From NCBI GenBank assembly GCA_033032175.1, contig CM065325.1, positions 5,794,930 through 5,858,929 of the forward strand: a stretch of 64,000 nt of DNA, read 5' to 3'. Origin of the DNA: Saturnia japonica (lineage: Eukaryota; Arthropoda; Insecta; Lepidoptera; Saturniidae). The notes beneath the pieces were generated by a model. It was not told where the DNA came from. It saw only the letters and a list, made by a program, of their open reading frames with translations, and did no database searches. Positions 59,062 through 64,000 of this stretch are shown piece by piece. Every line of letters begins with the position of its first letter. Position 1 is the first letter of the stretch. A program made the position numbers and the translations under genes.

Positions 59062-59251
59062 TCCTAACTATATAATATTATAAATGCGAAAGTGAGTTTG
59101 TTCGTTTTTTTGTTACTCAACTACGTAAAAACAGTTAAACGGATTTGGATGAAATTTGGCACATAGATATCTTATAATATGGATTAATAATACTGTTATC
59201 CAAGTAAAAATATTTTTTTGTTCATGTGAGCGAAGCCGCGGGCACAGCTAC
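59062..59251 (+). mobile_element. Family D-type Helitron-like element beside the exon
   Basis: 190 bp from TCCTAACTATATAATATTATA to GCGAAGCCGCGGGCACAGCTA. It lies only 57 bp from the exon boundary, inside the upstream intron and antisense to the gene. Confidence 0.75.
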
Positions 59252-59418
59252 CAATCAAACCTGGATATTGGAAATATATTTTTAGTTTTGAAACATGTTC
59301 ATGACAAAAGAACCGAGTTTTTAGAAGGGGATTTAAAATTCAATATTGATTAAATTATGAACTAGTGTAATACCTATTCTGTTACTATTGTTTACATTGA
59401 TTGATATTTTATAAAATA

Positions 59419-60227
59419 CTAGCTGTGCCCCGCGGTTTCACATGCACATAATTTTGAAGAAATCACTGATTGATGAATTATAATACTTCAGTATAGACAA
59501 TATTTTTATCGGGCGGTCACATCGCGGCATCGCACGAATCGTTCGCGCCACTACTGCTATAGATTATAGACCCGAGCCGAGTCTTGAATTATTTTAATTT
59601 TGCATTATCTCTCAAACTATGCGCTCAAATAACATGCTGTAAAAGACAAAGTTTATCTTCATTAAATTGTCTTTATGATGAAGTCAAACTTCATTGCTTC
59701 GTAAGAATTGACTAATAATATTAGCTAGCTTATAAATTATGCAATGCATGTCTATAAATGTAACTTTTTAATAATCCTTGTAATGCATAAATATAAAAAA
59801 TTGGCTAGGCTTAAAAACAATGCTCATAATAATGTGGATTAATTGTAAAAAAAATATATGCTAGTTACTTTATTGTGGCTTATGTGTAAGAGATAGATAT
59901 ATGCTATCGATAACTTTTTAGATATACTAATGACCAATATTTTTGTAGAACATTGTATTTACCTATCATTGACAATTATGCCAGCGCACGCGGATAAAGC
60001 AATTCGCGAGGGCTTCAAATTCCTACTTACGTAACAAAAAATAATATTTAAGGCTAGCTGGGAATTGTAGCCTAATGTTATACATAGCCTATACTATTCC
60101 TCGTGAGTCTGGCTATTATGCCAAAAAAGAATTTTTCGAATCTGACTGGTAGTTCCAGAGATTGGCGTGTTTAAACAAACAAACAAACAAACAAAAAAAC
60201 TCTTACGCTTTATTATATTAGTATAGA
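59419..60227 (-). mobile_element. Family C Helitron-like element, longest copy
   Basis: 809 bp. Plus sense begins CTAGCTGTGCCCCGCGGTTTC (its 3' end) and ends TATTATATTAGTATAGA (its TCTATACTAAT start), flanked by A (59418) and T (60228). A poly-(AAAC) run lies at 60173-60192. Non-coding. Confidence 0.85.
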
Positions 60228-60233
60228 TATAGA

Positions 60234-60330
60234 CTAGCTGCCTTCAGAGATGTTGTTCTGCCCTTTCCTGTAGTCGAAAACTAAGCCACAGCGCCTCTTT
60301 TAGCGCTCTCCAGAAAAACCAGAAAAAACT
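60234..60330 (-). mobile_element. Family H Helitron-like fragment
   Basis: CTAGCTGCCTTCAGAGATG and TGTTGTTCTGCCCTTTCC match the 34598 element 3' end. It starts 6 bp after the family-C element. Confidence 0.55.
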
Positions 60331-60864
60331 TTTCCATGAAAAAACATTATGACCTTATGTACTAGGGCCTTAGTACATCTCAAACTTTGAAAGTAACCTG
60401 TCGAATGGTGTTGGCTTGTAAATTTTTTGCAAATACAATTTAGAATAAAATATTTTCAAAGTGATACTCATGCATCAACACAAATTACTGTAAAATTCTA
60501 AATTCATATATTTTTAGGTTACTTTAAAAATGTAATACGTTTGTATAATTGTGCCGAGTACATACATTAATAGAGTACAGTGTATAATTTTATTAAGGAA
60601 GGTATTTTATAAGTCACATAACTCATTGAACAATAAACTGACGTTTACTTGGATAACGTAAAATTATCTTTAGGTTAATGTACTTAATGTCTTCGATGAA
60701 ATTATTGCAATTATAAATTATTATATTATTTAAGTGATTTATGTTCCAATCCTTGCCCGTGAGGGGTTCTTGAACTTTTTAATGCCGCCAAATGTTTAAT
60801 GATTATTGAAATCATCATGAAGGAAATAACACGCCATATAAAATATTTGAAATTATAATTATTT
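60331..60864. other. AT-rich spacer
   Basis: No gene or repeat recognised. Confidence 0.3.
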
Positions 60865-61162
60865 GTGAAATTATAAAGCTAAAGAGTTAGTTTATTTGTT
60901 TGAACGCGTTAATCTCAGGACCTATCAGTTAGATTTGAAAAAATATTTTTGTATCTTATAGTCTACTTATTGAGGAAGGTCACGCTACGACTCTAAGGAG
61001 CGGAGCAGTAACTATGAACGTCAAGCATTTTGGAAAGCTGTAGGCAAGTACGGGAACGGAGAAAATCGATAGGCGAGTACGAGTGCGTTAGTGGCGAGAC
61101 GCGGTGCGGTGTAGAGTTCTTCAAATAAATTTTACACGCGTGAAACTGTGGGACAAAGCTAA
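60865..61162 (+). mobile_element. Family B Helitron-like element
   Basis: GTTTGAACGCGTTAATCTCAG, GCGGAGCAGTAACTATGAACG and GTGAAACTGTGGGACAAAGCTA. Termini diverged. Confidence 0.75.
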
Positions 61163-63120
61163 TTTGTTTGATTAAAGCGTTACAGCGCAACAATAGCAAA
61201 TGTGCTATTCTACTCTGTGACTTCTTACACTACTATACTTCCTACTATTATTACCTACAAAACATACCATTTCAATACTAATAAACATTTTTTGTTGCAG
61301 GTAAAATTACAGCTATCAATCTGTTCCAGTCACAAATAGCAAAGCGGGATGAAATAAGCTATATTACATGAATAATTTGTACCATAAAATCATAACCAAT
61401 ACAAGCTGTGTTACCTTGAACAAGAACACATGCACAAAATTGGATACATTGCTGAATGATCCTCTGGATACCCTTTATAGGATGAAGCGTGATCATTGAA
61501 AATTATGAATTTTAAAACTTTATTTTTTCTTATGTACAGTCTATAATTGATATTTAGATATCTATAAAAAAGTATGTACCTACAATACTTATATACTACC
61601 TACATTCTGGCATAAACAGAAAAAAAATCTGTTTTTTCTTACTTTTTAGGCGATAAATGCTTCTACAATTTTAAGTACGGATTAAAATTCCTCGGGATTA
61701 TTGTAATATAATAAGAAAATAAAATAATATTATATTATATCGGCAAACGCTACAACAAATAAAGTCAGTATGCGGCTCACATAGCTTGGTCCGCTTCCGT
61801 TCCCAGTTCGGACATGCCTCGCTTAAAAATATTCACAGCATGAAGACAATGCTCAGAAACGCGTAAAGGATCTTTGATCTATCTTTAGTCGCGTTTCAAA
61901 GAAATAAATCGCTATTCGTTTTATTTAAAACAATGATATTATATTATGTTTTGCATAGCGTTTCTACGTAAAAGCATTTATATACTTCTCTTTTAGTTTT
62001 TTTTTTGTTGTTGTTAACTTATACTATCCTAGTAAAATGGTCTTCACCTTGAGATGCTAGTGTAACTTTACATTGTTCTTGAATATACTAATTCTATCTT
62101 AATAATTAATTGATGAATGAATAGTTAATTAATTTAAGCAAATTTTCTTTGCTACTTCCGCCTCAAAAGATAAGCGGTTGTATCGCCTTTGTTATTAATT
62201 GTTGAGATGAATCTGAAACTAATAGTGGAGAAAAAGAAAAATCAAAAGTAATAATTACGATGGATTTCCGCAAAGTAACACCTACTACAATCAAATATGT
62301 AAATAGTTATTCATTTTTAGATAATTACGAAGATATTATTTAAGATGTCATGCTAAAACTATCAGAAAATTGTAATTATGAATAATTCTTTAGATTTAAC
62401 TAATGATTTCTCTTATGTTTTGTTTTCCGAATTTTTGACAATTTTACAGCTTTTTTATTTGCAGTTACTGAGCTATTATAAGATGTTATTATTATATGTT
62501 GATGCTTTTAAGATGTAAAAAATAAGTCTTCTCTATACTGGTTTAAGGAAATAATTTTATTGTCATGAACTGATGGTAAGTACATTACATACCAAAAACA
62601 ATAGAGACCGTTGATTAATTACCGAATATTCATCGACACTCGATAGACGCTGCTAGAGTTACTTTTAAATACATAATTACCTAGCTAACTCAATATTATC
62701 ACTTCTTAAAATATATTTTAAAAGCACATAAAAAGGAGATGACAATATAAAAAAAAGTAACAAAATATTATCTAATCACGATGTCACCCAAAAACAGCTT
62801 AACATACAAGGTGTTATAATATAGTTGAAACTGATCTGATAAACGAAATAAATATAATATCTTGAATATGATATATTTGTTATCTTCATACCCGTTGACC
62901 CTCCTCAATAGGATCTCGTAACCCATAACACTACATTACAAAGTATATCAATATTACCCAATAAAAACGTCAAAATTGAATCAGTGTCTCCCCCTGGGGC
63001 AATCAAGCGCAATGAATCCAATATAAATAGGCCTTGACTCCGAGACCGTTGCAGAATTATTATGTCTGATAATTCTTCTACTTAAGTATTCGTTTTTTGT
63101 ACCTATTCGTTAATAACCGA
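61163..63120. other. AT-rich intron-like DNA
   Basis: Only a small GC-richer patch (61770-61870) stands out. No gene recognised. Confidence 0.3.
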
Positions 63121-63149
63121 CGTTATCTTACTATGTTTTATAAAACAAC

Positions 63150-63372
63150 ATCCCCCCCACCGCGTCTACCTGTCTGAACGGGATAAACTCAAAAACTACA
63201 GAACGAATTTTCAAACAATTTTCATCAATTGACGGAGTGGTTAATGAAGAAGATTTAGGTGTATAATTTATCAAGGGTTAGTGTAAATTGGCTGTAATAT
63301 GGCGATGATTGTTGAAGATGGCGGAAAAAATCATGCCAACTGGGAGATACTGGCGTGCGCCGTGTAAACCAA
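63150..63372 (+). mobile_element. Helitron-like or related repeat fragment
   Basis: CCACCGCGTCTACCTGTCTG, GATAAACTCAAAAACTAC and GTATAATTTATCAAGGG recall a common lepidopteran repeat with user-like ACxACxGAACGAATTTT wording. Cut on the right by a family-A element. Confidence 0.4.
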
Positions 63373-63865
63373 TCTATACAATGACTAGAATTGAAGTGTC
63401 TGTTTGTAATGTCAAAATTACAGTTTTTTAGTAAATTCACATGAAAGTATATAAGATACTTATAACAAAAAGCCCATTTTAAAAATGTTTGTCTGTCTGT
63501 CTTTTTGTTCCGGGTAATCTCCGAAACGGTTGGACCGGTTTCGATAGGACTTTCACTGGCAGATAGCTGATGTTTTAAGAAGTATCTTAGGCTACTTTTA
63601 ATTTAGAATAAAAAGAGGTTTTAGCTCAAATTCAGGCGCTTAAATGGCTTACGCTTAGTAAACCATAAGAGATATATCAAATTAATGTACTACATAATTG
63701 TAGATAGGTATTAAAAAGAACTACAAAAATGTCGGAGAGAGTATATATCTATCTTCTAATGAACATCCACTACAAGCATTTTTGTCTTTAAAATAACAAG
63801 GAGCGAGGGAGCAAGATTCGCGAGGGCATTCTGTGGTCCACGAGCGAAGCTACGGGCACAGCTAC
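63373..63865 (+). mobile_element. Family A Helitron-like element
   Basis: Starts TCTATACAATGACTAGAATTG, contains CTCCGAAACGGTTGGACCGG and ends GAAGCTACGGGCACAGCTAC. About 493 bp. Confidence 0.8.
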
Positions 63866-64000
63866 TAGATTTATATGTATTACTCTGCTATTCGCGTGAA
63901 ACCGGGTCGGGTTGCTAGTGTCAAATAACTAATTGCAATCTATTGCGTTTTTATAATGGTTTGTACTATACTCCTTAGCAAATTTGACTTGTTGTTATCT

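Larger units (their letters stand above)
59005..64000 (-). other. Probable upstream intron of the same gene (incomplete)
   Basis: The acceptor AG on the minus strand lies at 59005-59006, so sequence to the right belongs to the preceding intron. It is filled with Helitron-like copies (59062, 59419, 60865, 63373) and AT-rich DNA. No upstream exon was recognised before the window ends. Confidence 0.45.

Noticed and set aside
1..64000. CRISPR arrays, bacterial operons, phage or toxin systems
   Set aside because: No regularly spaced repeats and no prokaryotic gene organisation; splice sites and repeat families point to an insect genome.

Overview
The window is AT-rich animal DNA that reads as a large insect gene region, most likely from a butterfly or moth (Lepidoptera). 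It shows no bacterial operons, no CRISPR array and no long intact host ORF. The lepidopteran assignment rests on the repeats: several families of short non-autonomous elements that start near TCTATACTAAT and end in a GGGCACAGCTAG-like tail, a tRNA-derived SINE present in seven copies, and decayed R1-, Jockey-, CR1- and RTE-like retrotransposon ends. No species can be named from this.

Only one host coding segment is convincing. It is a 121-nt internal exon on the minus strand (58884-59004) with a canonical acceptor and donor, a single open frame and protein-like composition. Its peptide contains an IKTE sumoylation-type motif followed by VPSLSDLSDPEASL. From memory of the family it resembles the segment just upstream of the PNT/SAM domain of the Ets factor Pointed (P2-type isoform). 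If so, 59005-64000 belongs to the upstream intron and at least 1-58883 to the downstream intron. No PNT- or ETS-domain exon was seen in the rest of the window.

Layout: 1-1515 holds a truncated R1-like 3' end abutting an antisense Jockey-like remnant. 2-11 kb holds Helitron-like elements, TA-target MITEs, SINEs and a hAT-like MITE. 12-27 kb is mostly unannotatable intronic-looking DNA with degraded family-F repeats, GC-rich islands, a palindromic MITE and SINEs. 28-35 kb holds RTE remnants, a Jockey 3' tail and a nested Helitron-like insertion with a reconstructable empty site. 35-40 kb is sparse, with a second tRNA-SINE and a MITE. 40-50 kb holds Helitron-like, Jockey, RTE and CR1-like fragments. 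53896-55200 is a complete mariner-type transposon with identical 32-bp terminal repeats and a transposase gene broken by a single net frameshift. 55-64 kb holds the candidate exon between more Helitron-like copies.

The genes do not form a pathway: one host exon sits in a landscape of transposable elements. The best observations are internal comparisons, namely nested insertions whose empty sites can be rebuilt from other copies in the same window, plus a set of GC-rich islands that could be intronic regulatory DNA. I did not find evidence for a new biological system.
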